Positions 1 through 6,236 of a DNA stretch of 11,528 bases are shown piece after piece. The notes under the pieces were generated by a model, which worked only from the letters and a program-made list of their open reading frames with translations, was not told the DNA's origin and ran no database searches. The DNA is from Nitrospinaceae bacterium (GTDB lineage Bacteria; Nitrospinota; Nitrospinia; Nitrospinales; VA-1): contig JAESTE010000135.1 in NCBI GenBank assembly GCA_016763735.1, positions 1 to 11,528 on the forward strand. Reading direction: 5' to 3'. Both the position numbers and the translations under genes were made by a program. Each line of letters begins with the position of its first letter. Positions within the stretch are counted from its first letter, which is position 1.

Positions 1-2245
1 AATGCCCGCAGAAAATGCCGCGATCAAAAATAATACGCACCCGGCTGAATGGACTTTTGAAAATATTCGTACCATGCGCGAACAAATCAAAAGGCTTGGT
101 TTGAGTTATGACTGGGATCGTGAAATCGCCACCTGTCACCCGGGATACTACAAATGGAACCAATGGCTGTTTTTGAAGTTTCTCGAAAAAGGTATCGCAT
201 ATAGAAAAAACTCCACCATCAACTGGTGCGAAGCCTGTCAAACCGTTCTGGCGAACGAACAGGTCGTCGATGGTTGCTGCTGGCGTTGTGACAATGAGGT
301 TCTGCAAAAACAACAGGAAGGCTGGTTTTTTAAAATCACCGACTATGCGGATCGCCTTCTCGAAGGATGCAAAAGTCTTGTTGGGAAGTGGCCGGAACAA
401 GTGCTCACCATGCAAACCAACTGGATCGGCAAAAGCTATGGTGCCGAAGTTGATTTCAAAATAAAAAACAGTAATGAAGCCATTAAAGTCTTCACCACTC
501 GTCCTGACACCTTATACGGCGCGATGTTCATGGTGCTTGCCCCCGAACACCCACTCACACTCAAGCTCTCGCGTGGAACCGAGCAGGAATCTGCCATAGA
601 CGCCTTTGTCAAAAAAGTAAAACATCAGGACACCATTGCACGCACCAGAGAAACCGGGGAGAAAGAAGGTATCTTTACCGGAGTGTATGCCATCAATCCC
701 TTAACCGGAGAATCCATTCCGGTTTGGACTGCAAATTTTGTACTCATGGGTTACGGCACCGGTGCCATCATGTCCGTTCCCGCTCACGATCAAAGAGATT
801 TAGATTTTGCACGCAAATACAACCTACCCGTGCGCGTTGTCATCCAGCCCAAAGGTGAGACGCTGGATGAAAAAAGTATGACGCGAGCTTACAGTGCAGA
901 CGGAGCCATGATCCATTCCGACTCCTTCGATGGGCTGATCGGCCAGGAAGCTCGCAGTAAAGTATGTGAATATTTGGAAAAAGAAAGTATCGGCAAAGCG
1001 ACGGTCAATTTTCGTCTTCGCGATTGGGGAGTTTCGCGGCAGCGATATTGGGGCACTCCCATTCCAGTGGTGCATTGCGATGCCTGCGGAATTGTTCCCG
1101 TGGATTATGACCAGTTGCCCGTCGAACTGCCTCTTGATGCGCAGTTAGGAGAAAAGGGGCAATCACCATTGCACACTCTGGAGTCGTTTTACAAAACCGC
1201 GTGTCCAAAATGCAAGGCACCCGCAAAACGTGAAACCGATACTCTCGACACCTTTTTCTGTTCCTCATGGTACTTCGACCGCTATACCTCGCCACGCCAA
1301 CAAGACAAACCTTTTGATCTAGAGGACAACGGCTACTGGATGCCTGTCGATCAATATGTCGGTGGCATTGAGCACGCCATTTTGCATTTGCTCTATTCGA
1401 GGTTTTTCAATCTCGTATTGAATGATCTCGGATTGACAAAGGCCAAAGAACCCTTTGATCACTTGTTGACACAAGGCATGGTCATTAAGGACGGCGCAAA
1501 AATGTCTAAATCCAAAGGCAACGTGGTGGACCCAGACGAAATCATCAAAACATACGGTGCTGACACAGCACGGGTTTTCATTCTGTTCGCTGCACCGCCA
1601 GTAAAAGATCTTGAATGGAGCGAGCAAGGTGTTGAAGGATGCTACCGGTTTCTCAAACGGGTTTGGCGAATTTTCAGCGATTTTGTCGATGAGGTAAAAA
1701 CAAGCGCACCCGCAGATGAAAATTTTTCTACTTCGGTGAAGGAATTAAAAGAACTGCGGAGAATGACCCACATAACCATCCGGCGTGTTACTGAAGATAT
1801 TGAAAAACGAATGCAGTTCAATACCGCCATCGCCGCAATCATGGAGTTCGTCAATCATCTCTACCATTTCAAGGAATGGAAAGAAAAACAAGGCACAATC
1901 GATTCTTCCTCGGTTATACGTGAGTCTTTGGAAGCCCTTATCCTAACCCTTTGGCCTTTCGCGCCGCATATTGCAGAAGAAATGGCAACGTTGCTGAATT
2001 TTTCAGAATCCGAAAAATCATGGCCCCTATATAAAGAGGAACTAACCCAAACCGACGAGATATTGATCGTTCTTCAAGTCAATGGTAAAGTGAGACAGAA
2101 GCTTCAGATCGAAGCAGGAATCAGTGATGAAGATTTAAAATCCCTCGCACTTAGTGATCCGAAGATTCAGGAATGGACCCAGGACAAAGAAATCAAAAAA
2201 GTTATCATCGTCCCTAAAAAACTGGTCAACATCGTAGTGAAATGA
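1..2245 (+). CDS. leuS: Leucyl-tRNA synthetase, 5'-truncated by the window edge
   Basis: This enzyme charges tRNA-Leu with leucine in the cytoplasm and edits mischarged tRNA. About 747 residues are visible. The first in-window Met-Pro-Ala-Glu is the internal F-G-[LM]-P-A-E segment of LeuRS, so roughly 80 N-terminal residues, including the HIGH motif, lie upstream, and the ATG at position 2 is not the true start. Visible landmarks, numbered from that Met, are a zinc-type cysteine cluster (C76, C79, C93, C96) and the CP1 editing domain at about 140-335, with TTRPDT at 165-170 and the conserved editing Asp in AHDQRD (D263). A second Cys cluster lies near 359-404. KMSKS is at 500-504 (nt 1499-1513), followed by the helical anticodon-binding region and a C-terminal domain with VNGKVR. 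All look intact. The stop overlaps the lptE start by 4 nt (ATGA). leuS-lptE-holA is a widely conserved order. Confidence 0.97.
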   Translation, partial: MPAENAAIKNNTHPAEWTFENIRTMREQIKRLGLSYDWDREIATCHPGYYKWNQWLFLKFLEKGIAYRKNSTINWCEACQTVLANEQVVDGCCWRCDNEVLQKQQEGWFFKITDYADRLLEGCKSLVGKWPEQVLTMQTNWIGKSYGAEVDFKIKNSNEAIKVFTTRPDTLYGAMFMVLAPEHPLTLKLSRGTEQESAIDAFVKKVKHQDTIARTRETGEKEGIFTGVYAINPLTGESIPVWTANFVLMGYGTGAIMSVPAHDQRDLDFARKYNLPVRVVIQPKGETLDEKSMTRAYSADGAMIHSDSFDGLIGQEARSKVCEYLEKESIGKATVNFRLRDWGVSRQRYWGTPIPVVHCDACGIVPVDYDQLPVELPLDAQLGEKGQSPLHTLESFYKTACPKCKAPAKRETDTLDTFFCSSWYFDRYTSPRQQDKPFDLEDNGYWMPVDQYVGGIEHAILHLLYSRFFNLVLNDLGLTKAKEPFDHLLTQGMVIKDGAKMSKSKGNVVDPDEIIKTYGADTARVFILFAAPPVKDLEWSEQGVEGCYRFLKRVWRIFSDFVDEVKTSAPADENFSTSVKELKELRRMTHITIRRVTEDIEKRMQFNTAIAAIMEFVNHLYHFKEWKEKQGTIDSSSVIRESLEALILTLWPFAPHIAEEMATLLNFSESEKSWPLYKEELTQTDEILIVLQVNGKVRQKLQIEAGISDEDLKSLALSDPKIQEWTQDKEIKKVIIVPKKLVNIVVK

Positions 2246-2757
2246 AGCAACATATAAAAAAAAATTGGCTGTTTAATTTTTGCCTTCTCTTTTCTGGCTG
2301 CGGTTACCACTTGGTCGGCACCGGGAGCACACTGCCAGCCCATATAAAATCCATTGCCATTCCTGTATTCGAAAACTCATCCTCCCAACCTGAAATACAC
2401 CGGGAACTCACCAGCATCATCTTGCGATCTTTCATCAATGATGGGCGACTTAAAGTGACAAATAAAGACGATGCCGATCTGGTGATGACCGGAGCTTTGA
2501 CTTATTATGATACAAGAACTGCATCTTTCAGTTCTGAAGATTTAGCATCCGATATCATTATAGAACTAGGAGTCGATATAGAAGTAACGGATCAGGTAAA
2601 AAACAAAATCTTCTTAAAGCAAAAACTCAAAACACAATGGGATTATAAATCCACATCCGATATTTCTGACACCGAAACAGCGCGTCTGAGAGCACTGGAT
2701 GATGCCTATAACGAATTGGGCACTCGCCTTGTCAGCCTGATAATCGATCAATTTTAA
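2242..2757 (+). CDS. lptE: LPS-assembly lipoprotein LptE
   Basis: This 171-residue protein is the outer-membrane lipoprotein that plugs the LptD barrel and helps insert lipopolysaccharide at the cell surface. The N-terminus has a short basic and hydrophobic signal ending in F-S-G-C at residues 17-20, followed by GYHLVG. That is the usual LptE beginning, with C20 as the predicted lipidated cysteine. The lipobox has Phe rather than Leu/Val/Ile at -3, which is tolerable. The rest shows the short LptE-type alpha/beta fold, with a 'lPahIksIaIPvFeN' strand-turn near residues 31-45 and a central ELTSIILRSFINDGRL helix. The start is fixed by the ATGA overlap with leuS, which suggests translational coupling. 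Length and position between leuS and holA match the family; sequence conservation in LptE is naturally low. Confidence 0.9.
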   Translation: MKQHIKKNWLFNFCLLFSGCGYHLVGTGSTLPAHIKSIAIPVFENSSSQPEIHRELTSIILRSFINDGRLKVTNKDDADLVMTGALTYYDTRTASFSSEDLASDIIIELGVDIEVTDQVKNKIFLKQKLKTQWDYKSTSDISDTETARLRALDDAYNELGTRLVSLIIDQF

Positions 2758-2771
2758 CTCACCAAAACCTC

Positions 2772-3776
2772 GTGACTCCAGAAGACTTAAATCAAAAAAT
2801 AGCTCAAGGAAAAACCGAGCCGGTTTATTTTTTGTACGGCCCTGAAACCTTCTACCATGTCGAAGCAATCCGAGCGCTTACAAAAAAATGGATCAACGAA
2901 GACAATCGCGATTTCAATCTGGAAACCTTTGACGCTCGTACCAGCACAGTCAACCAGTGGCTGGGTTCCGCTAAAACGATATCGTTTCTTGGTGGCACCA
3001 AGCTGGTAATTGTTCGCAATCTGCACGATGCAATTCCAAAGGACGATGATGCGCAGTCCCTCATGGATTATTGCGACACTCCCGTTGCTGAAGTCTGCCT
3101 CATCATCACCGCTGACAAGGTAGACCGCAAACGGAAAATCTATAAAGCCCTTACAAAAGTTAAGGGGGCTGTTGCCTGCGAGGCCCCAAAAGAAAACGTA
3201 CTTATCTCGTGGATTCAGAATAGAGCCAAAAACGAAGGCTATTCCATGTCAATGAATGCGGCACGCGCATTGGTAAACCGGGTTGGAGCGCGACCCGGAG
3301 TTCTCGCACAAGAGTTGAACAAAACGTTAATGTACGCCGGGAAAAATAAAGAAGTGACAGAGAAAGATGTGCAAGAAGTTGTGGGCGAAACAAAATTGGA
3401 AACCGTTTTTTCGCTGACCGATGCTTTGAAAAATAAAAATCCTCACAAAGCGTTACAACTTTTACAGAACCAGCTAGACCATGGAGAAGAACCCATAAAA
3501 ATCCTGGGAACCATTGCCTGGCAGTTCCGCGTCATCTGGGAAGTGAAACATTACCAGCAGAGAAATATGCCATCCGGTCAAATTGCCAAGGCCATGGGGG
3601 CCAATCCATTCGTGGTAGAAAAAGCTCTGCAACACACAAAAAAATTCAGCACCCAGCAATTGCGTCGCAGTTATTCGCAACTCACCCAGGCAGACCGAAG
3701 TTTGAAATCCACATCGCAATATCCGGTAGCGGTCATGCAAACCCTCATCCTCGGCCTTACAGCAAACAGGCGCTAG
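2772..3776 (+). CDS. holA: DNA polymerase III delta subunit
   Basis: At 334 residues this is close to the usual length of HolA, the clamp-loader subunit that opens the beta sliding clamp in the replisome. The N-terminal AAA+-like domain starts with PVYFLYGPETFYHVEAI (residues about 17-33), the degenerate P-loop region typical of delta. It continues with a strand carrying KLVIVRNLHDA and a CLIITADKVDRK segment. The middle has the domain II helices (GARPGVLAQELNKTLMYAG, followed by VTEKDVQEVVG). The C-terminal collar domain includes 'ETVFSLTDALKNKNPHKAL' and 'ILGTIAWQFRVIWEVKHY'. The start is GTG at 2772, 14 nt after the lptE stop. I see no good Shine-Dalgarno there, so translation probably depends on coupling to lptE. 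It is the last gene of the operon in this direction and converges on rpsT. Confidence 0.95.
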   Translation: MTPEDLNQKIAQGKTEPVYFLYGPETFYHVEAIRALTKKWINEDNRDFNLETFDARTSTVNQWLGSAKTISFLGGTKLVIVRNLHDAIPKDDDAQSLMDYCDTPVAEVCLIITADKVDRKRKIYKALTKVKGAVACEAPKENVLISWIQNRAKNEGYSMSMNAARALVNRVGARPGVLAQELNKTLMYAGKNKEVTEKDVQEVVGETKLETVFSLTDALKNKNPHKALQLLQNQLDHGEEPIKILGTIAWQFRVIWEVKHYQQRNMPSGQIAKAMGANPFVVEKALQHTKKFSTQQLRRSYSQLTQADRSLKSTSQYPVAVMQTLILGLTANRR

Positions 3777-3785
3777 GCGTGCAGC

Positions 3786-3800
3786 CCAGCGTGACGCTGG
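3786..3800. repeat. Compact hairpin CCAGCG-TGA-CGCTGG downstream of holA
   Basis: This is a perfect 6-bp inverted repeat with a 3-nt loop, starting 10 nt after the holA stop. There is no T-run on either side, so it is not a classical intrinsic terminator. It could still protect the 3' end of the leuS-lptE-holA message. It resembles in form, though not in sequence, the CCGGGC-AAC-GCCCGG hairpins after glpE. Confidence 0.6.
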
Positions 3801-3901
3801 ATCCAACTAGACAACGCCCGTAAAGCCAAGTGGGTATTTTCAAGCTTTTAGCGATATGTTAGTTAGCATTGCTTTCCACGTATGGGAGCTTAGTCGAAGT
3901 A

Positions 3902-4034
3902 GTCATTGCGATGAGCGGTAGCGAAGAAGCAATCCAGAACAAATAAAACGCCACACTTTACACAACAACCTATAAATAAAAATAGAATATTATTAAGCTT
4001 GGATCGCCACGCCACTTTGCGGCTCGCGATGACG
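3902..4034. repeat. Inverted pair of REP/MITE-like repeats in the holA-rpsT gap
   Basis: Two roughly 35-nt arms face each other across 63 nt of AT-rich sequence. The left arm, 3902-3936, begins GTCATTGCGATGAGC and ends AGCAATCCA. The right arm, 4000-4034, begins TGGATCGCCACG and ends CGCGATGACG. The reverse complement of the right arm matches the left arm imperfectly along its length. Each arm is also an imperfect palindrome; in the right arm ATCGC pairs with GCGAT and GCC with GGC. A third copy lies at 6160-6196. The GTCATTGCGA...GCAATCC form recalls short repeats scattered through many bacterial genomes. Nothing else is visible in 3777-4065, and I see no coding sequence there. Confidence 0.75.
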
Positions 4035-4065
4035 TGCAGAGGGGGTTTTGCAACTGCCTCCCACG

Positions 4066-4329
4066 CTAGTGGGCGCGGTTGACGAGGCGTGTGAGACTGG
4101 AAATTTTGCGGGACGCAGCTCTGGAATGGAGAATTCCTTTACCGCCAACTTTTGCGATCACTTTTTCGGCCCTTTTTAATTCCACCAAAGCCTGCTCTTT
4201 GTTTCCTGCTTCGGCTTCTGTTGTTACTTTTTTAGTAACTGTTTTAACCAGAGTCCGAAAACCTTTATTTCTTTCGTTACGTTTTACATTTTGTCGGATG
4301 CGCTTTAATGCAGACTTATGATTAGCCAA
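4066..4329 (-). CDS. rpsT: 30S ribosomal protein S20
   Basis: This is an 87-residue primary 16S rRNA-binding protein of the small ribosomal subunit. It reads MANHKSALKRIRQ at the N-terminus, the hallmark of S20, and continues as a lysine/arginine-rich three-helix protein ending ASRKISSLTRLVNRAH; both length and ending match the family. The start is a TTG codon at 4329-4327, not ATG. It is supported by the exact family N-terminus and by an AAGGAG Shine-Dalgarno at 4337-4342 with a 7-nt spacer. A TTG start is also known for E. coli rpsT, where S20 represses its own translation, so the weak start may serve autoregulation here (inference). The gene has its own near-consensus promoter and a leader hairpin. 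Confidence 0.97.
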   Translation of the reverse strand: MANHKSALKRIRQNVKRNERNKGFRTLVKTVTKKVTTEAEAGNKEQALVELKRAEKVIAKVGGKGILHSRAASRKISSLTRLVNRAH

Positions 4330-4363
4330 AAAACTGCTCCTTAAATTGGGCGTTTAAAACAAC

Positions 4364-4381
4364 TCTCCTGTAAGCAGGAGA
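4364..4381 (-). promoter_or_regulatory. Hairpin in the rpsT 5' leader
   Basis: TCTCCTG and CAGGAGA form a perfect 7-bp stem around a 4-nt loop. From the promoter at 4402-4430, transcription should begin near 4395, which places this hairpin about 14 nt into the message and 22 nt before the Shine-Dalgarno. No T-run follows it, so I favour a leader structure over a terminator. One arm contains AGGAG, similar to the true Shine-Dalgarno. Possible roles are S20 feedback control or 5' stability. Confidence 0.6.
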
Positions 4382-4401
4382 ATCTAGATAGAGAATTGGT
4401 T

Positions 4402-4430
4402 TTTATACGTTATTTCAGACTCATTGTCAA
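4402..4430 (-). promoter_or_regulatory. Sigma70 promoter for rpsT
   Basis: On the minus strand there is a perfect -35 TTGACA (4430-4425), a 17-nt spacer, and -10 TATAAA (4407-4402, 5 of 6 to consensus). The predicted start is near 4395, giving a leader of about 65 nt. The -35 box overlaps the stop codon of the upstream HPt gene, so rpsT can be expressed independently of the two-component pair. Confidence 0.85.
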
Positions 4431-4786
4431 GCAGAAGGCGGTGGAAGGCTGTTGAGGTGCTCCAACAAACGCTTGAATTTCTTCTTGAAAACTTTATAGA
4501 GTTGGGGTCCCTCGCTGAGGTCTTCACTACGGCCTGCCCGTTCCAATAATTGTGCTGCTTCTCGAACCGGGCCGGCACAAATGTTGGAAGAAGCCCCTTT
4601 TATAGCATGTGCCCTCTCTTCCACCTGATGGGCATCGCCTGCCTCAAGGGCATATAGCAAATGTTTGGAATGCTCCATTGCATCTTCAAGGTAGGCCTGC
4701 ACGATTTCGAGAAATAAATCCTCATCGTCATCGCAAAGTTCGAGTGCGGCCTGCTTATTCAGGACAGGTTCCTGATCATCCGGCAT
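4427..4786 (-). CDS. Stand-alone HPt phosphotransfer domain protein
   Basis: This 119-residue protein consists almost wholly of one histidine phosphotransfer domain, the four-helix bundle that passes phosphoryl groups between receiver domains in a multistep phosphorelay. The key segment is RAHAIKGASSNICA at residues 58-71. H60 is the predicted phosphorylated histidine, followed by the usual K-G-[AS]-[SA] turn. An 'LFLEIVQAYLEDAMEHSKHLLYALEAGDA' helix pair precedes it, as in typical HPt domains. The ATG at 4786-4784 lies within the 3' end of the response regulator gene (11-nt overlap), so the two are almost certainly co-translated. No kinase is adjacent, so the upstream hybrid histidine kinase must be elsewhere. 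No signal peptide or membrane segment is seen. Confidence 0.88.
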   Translation of the reverse strand: MPDDQEPVLNKQAALELCDDDEDLFLEIVQAYLEDAMEHSKHLLYALEAGDAHQVEERAHAIKGASSNICAGPVREAAQLLERAGRSEDLSEGPQLYKVFKKKFKRLLEHLNSLPPPSA

Positions 4787-5153
4787 CAGAAGTTCCCAAT
4801 AAATCTTGAATTTTTTCCAGTAAACGCTTGATATCTACGGGTTTGGTATCGTAATCATCACACCCAGCGGCAATGGCTTTATCTCGATCTGGAGTCATAG
4901 CATGCGCAGAAAGACCCAGAATAGGGATGTCCTTGGTATCTGGATTTGCTTTTAGCTTACGCGCCGCTTCCCAACCATCCATAACGGGGAGACTCATATC
5001 CAAGAGGATCACAGCCGGCGATTCTGAAGTCGCCATACTGACCCCTTCCTCGCCATCAACAGCGATAACAACTTCGTAACCTTTCCTTTTCAGTCGTCTA
5101 GACAACATGTCTCGGTTCATTTCATTGTCTTCGACGAGCAAAATCTTTACCAT
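4776..5153 (-). CDS. Single-domain response regulator (CheY/DivK-like receiver)
   Basis: This 125-residue cytoplasmic protein is a single receiver domain with no output domain. The receiver residues are all present: acidic pair E8-D9, phosphoacceptor D52 in ILLDMSLPVMDG, switch Ser S82 in GLSAHAM, and K104 in the DTKPVD motif. The 'EDNEMNRDMLSRRL' start and 'GCDDYDTKPVD' end resemble the receivers of hybrid kinases and DivK-type regulators. With no output domain it must act through protein contacts or as a phosphate shuttle, most simply with the overlapping HPt protein downstream. The ATG at 5153-5151 has only a weak Shine-Dalgarno. A good promoter lies at 5235-5263. Confidence 0.93.
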   Translation of the reverse strand: MVKILLVEDNEMNRDMLSRRLKRKGYEVVIAVDGEEGVSMATSESPAVILLDMSLPVMDGWEAARKLKANPDTKDIPILGLSAHAMTPDRDKAIAAGCDDYDTKPVDIKRLLEKIQDLLGTSDAG

Positions 5154-5234
5154 CCAAATAGCCTGTATTTTCGATAGTTATTAAAAAAACCCGCAATACT
5201 CGATTCGTTAAATTGGGTTCGATTATGGATGAGT

Positions 5235-5263
5235 ATTATAAAGAATTTTTCCTTCCTTGTCAT
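5235..5263 (-). promoter_or_regulatory. Sigma70 promoter for the response regulator-HPt pair
   Basis: On the minus strand there is a -35 ATGACA (5263-5258, 5 of 6), a 17-nt spacer and a perfect -10 TATAAT (5240-5235). The predicted start is near 5228, about 75 nt before the ATG. Confidence 0.75.
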
Positions 5264-5322
5264 TGAAGGTTATATATTATTCTGCGAAACCATGAATTTC
5301 AAGCCATGCAAGTAACCTTCAA
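5263..5322. repeat. 10-bp perfect inverted repeat upstream of the pyrophosphatase
   Basis: TTGAAGGTTA (5263-5272) and TAACCTTCAA (5313-5322) are exact reverse complements separated by 40 nt. The left arm touches the -35 box of the divergent response-regulator promoter. It could be a leader stem for the pyrophosphatase mRNA or a spaced operator. I found no convincing plus-strand promoter here. Confidence 0.45.
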
Positions 5323-5365
5323 AAATACTTCACTGGCACAGAGCTGGAACCACCCGGAGAGATAT

Positions 5366-6067
5366 ATGAAAATTTTAACAATACCCCTTTTATTCTTACT
5401 TTTTCATTCCACTCCTGCATCGGCAGATTCCTGCAACTTACTCTGCGGAATCGCACCCAAATTAAAATATGCCGACCCTTATACCCTTTCGTCCCCAAAT
5501 AACTTATTGAAACACTCGCCCAGTAGAGATTTATCTGGAAATATTCAAGCCGTTATCGAAGTTCCTGCAGGGAGGACTGAAAAATGGGAGGTGGATAAAA
5601 AAGACGGCAATTTAAAATGGAATTTTAAAAAAGGAAGACCCCGAGTTTTAAAATATATCGGCTATCCAGGTAACTATGGAATGGTTCCAAGAACTTTATT
5701 GTCGAAGGAGTCCGGTGGCGATGGTGACCCACTTGATATTATTCTTCTGGGCCCTCCCCTTAAACGAGGCGAGGTTGCATCTGCAAAGTTGATTGGGGTT
5801 TTGAAACTTTTAGACAAAGGAGAGCAAGACGACAAACTGATCGCCGTTCAATTTAACTCCCCTCTTAAGAAAGCAGATTCCATTGAAGAGCTGGATGAAC
5901 GCTTCCCCGGAATCACACAAATTTTAGAACTATGGTTCACCAACTATAAGGGAAACGGGGAAATGAAATCCTACGGGTTTGGAGACCTTGAAGAAGCAGA
6001 AAGAATCCTCAACGAAGCATCCGAGCAATTTGAGAAAAAGGAATTAGCCGCAGATAAACACAGATGA
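5366..6067 (+). CDS. Family I inorganic pyrophosphatase with signal peptide (probably periplasmic)
   Basis: It hydrolyses pyrophosphate to two phosphates. From the ATG at 5366 it is 233 residues. Residues 1-20 are a clear Sec signal ending S-T-P-A-S-A before D21, a good type I cleavage site. The family I core follows: E65, the K73/E75 pair, the R91-R93 region, GYPGNYG (Y100, Y104), the signature DGDPLD (D119, D121, D124), and D150, D155, K157 in LLDKGEQDDK. Together these cover nearly the full metal- and phosphate-binding set of E. coli Ppa. An earlier in-frame ATG at 5306 would add 20 residues before the signal and lacks a Shine-Dalgarno. The 5366 start has GGAG at 5356-5359, 6 nt upstream, so I prefer it. 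Family I enzymes are normally cytoplasmic, so export is notable. The last residues (AADKHR) come from a dispersed-type repeat. Confidence 0.92.
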   Translation: MKILTIPLLFLLFHSTPASADSCNLLCGIAPKLKYADPYTLSSPNNLLKHSPSRDLSGNIQAVIEVPAGRTEKWEVDKKDGNLKWNFKKGRPRVLKYIGYPGNYGMVPRTLLSKESGGDGDPLDIILLGPPLKRGEVASAKLIGVLKLLDKGEQDDKLIAVQFNSPLKKADSIEELDERFPGITQILELWFTNYKGNGEMKSYGFGDLEEAERILNEASEQFEKKELAADKHR

Positions 6068-6074
6068 ACAGAGA
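6047..6074. repeat. Tandem CAGAT(A/G)AACA repeat overlapping the pyrophosphatase 3' end
   Basis: CAGATAAACA (6051-6060) is followed directly by CAGATGAACA (6061-6070), a 10-bp tandem with one mismatch, then CAGAGA-like sequence. The first unit encodes the end of the pyrophosphatase and runs through its stop. This resembles a short repeat I recall as common in bacterial intergenic regions, often translated by accident as 'ADKHR'-type peptides. Confidence 0.55.
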
Positions 6075-6084
6075 CATTAATCTT

Positions 6085-6100
6085 CCCCCTGATAAGGGGG
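6085..6100. repeat. Hairpin CCCCCT-GATA-AGGGGG
   Basis: This is a perfect 6-bp stem with a GATA loop, 18 nt after the pyrophosphatase stop, followed by ATTGAGGGGGTTG. No T-run follows at once, so it is only a weak terminator candidate. The phrase looks like another dispersed repeat. Confidence 0.55.
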
Positions 6101-6159
6101 ATTGAGGGGGTTGCTGTGATTCTCAATTAGCTTCGTGTAACACAAGAAATTCCAGAAAC

Positions 6160-6196
6160 TGGATCGCCGCGCTCCTTACAGTCGCTCGCGATGACG
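6160..6196. repeat. Single copy of the GGATCGCC...GCGATGACG repeat
   Basis: TGGATCGCCGCGCTCC through GCTCGCGATGACG matches the right arm at 4000-4034 at both ends, with a variable middle. ATCGC and GCGAT can pair to form a hairpin. It lies between the convergent pyrophosphatase and TPR genes. The remainder of 6068-6236 shows no gene. Confidence 0.7.
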
Positions 6197-6236
6197 TTGT
6201 GAGAAGCTAGCTTTATTGGCCTTTTAATTATTCAAC

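Noticed and set aside
3474..3806. Open frame on the minus strand overlapping the holA 3' end
   Set aside because: It is antisense to the conserved C-terminal domain of HolA and has no recognisable protein features.
4079..4321. Open frame on the plus strand opposite rpsT
   Set aside because: It lies entirely antisense to an unmistakable S20 gene, shows no family features and has no start signals.
4364..4381. Intrinsic terminator of the response regulator-HPt operon
   Set aside because: There is no T-run after the stem, and the rpsT promoter lies upstream of it, so it belongs to the rpsT leader.
5306..5365. Upstream in-frame ATG extending the pyrophosphatase by 20 residues
   Set aside because: There is no Shine-Dalgarno, and the added residues would sit in front of a normal signal peptide. 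The ATG at 5366 has GGAG at proper spacing.
6085..6100. Intrinsic terminator of the pyrophosphatase
   Set aside because: The stem is perfect, but it is followed by ATTGAGGGGG and not a T-run; a repeat is the better reading.
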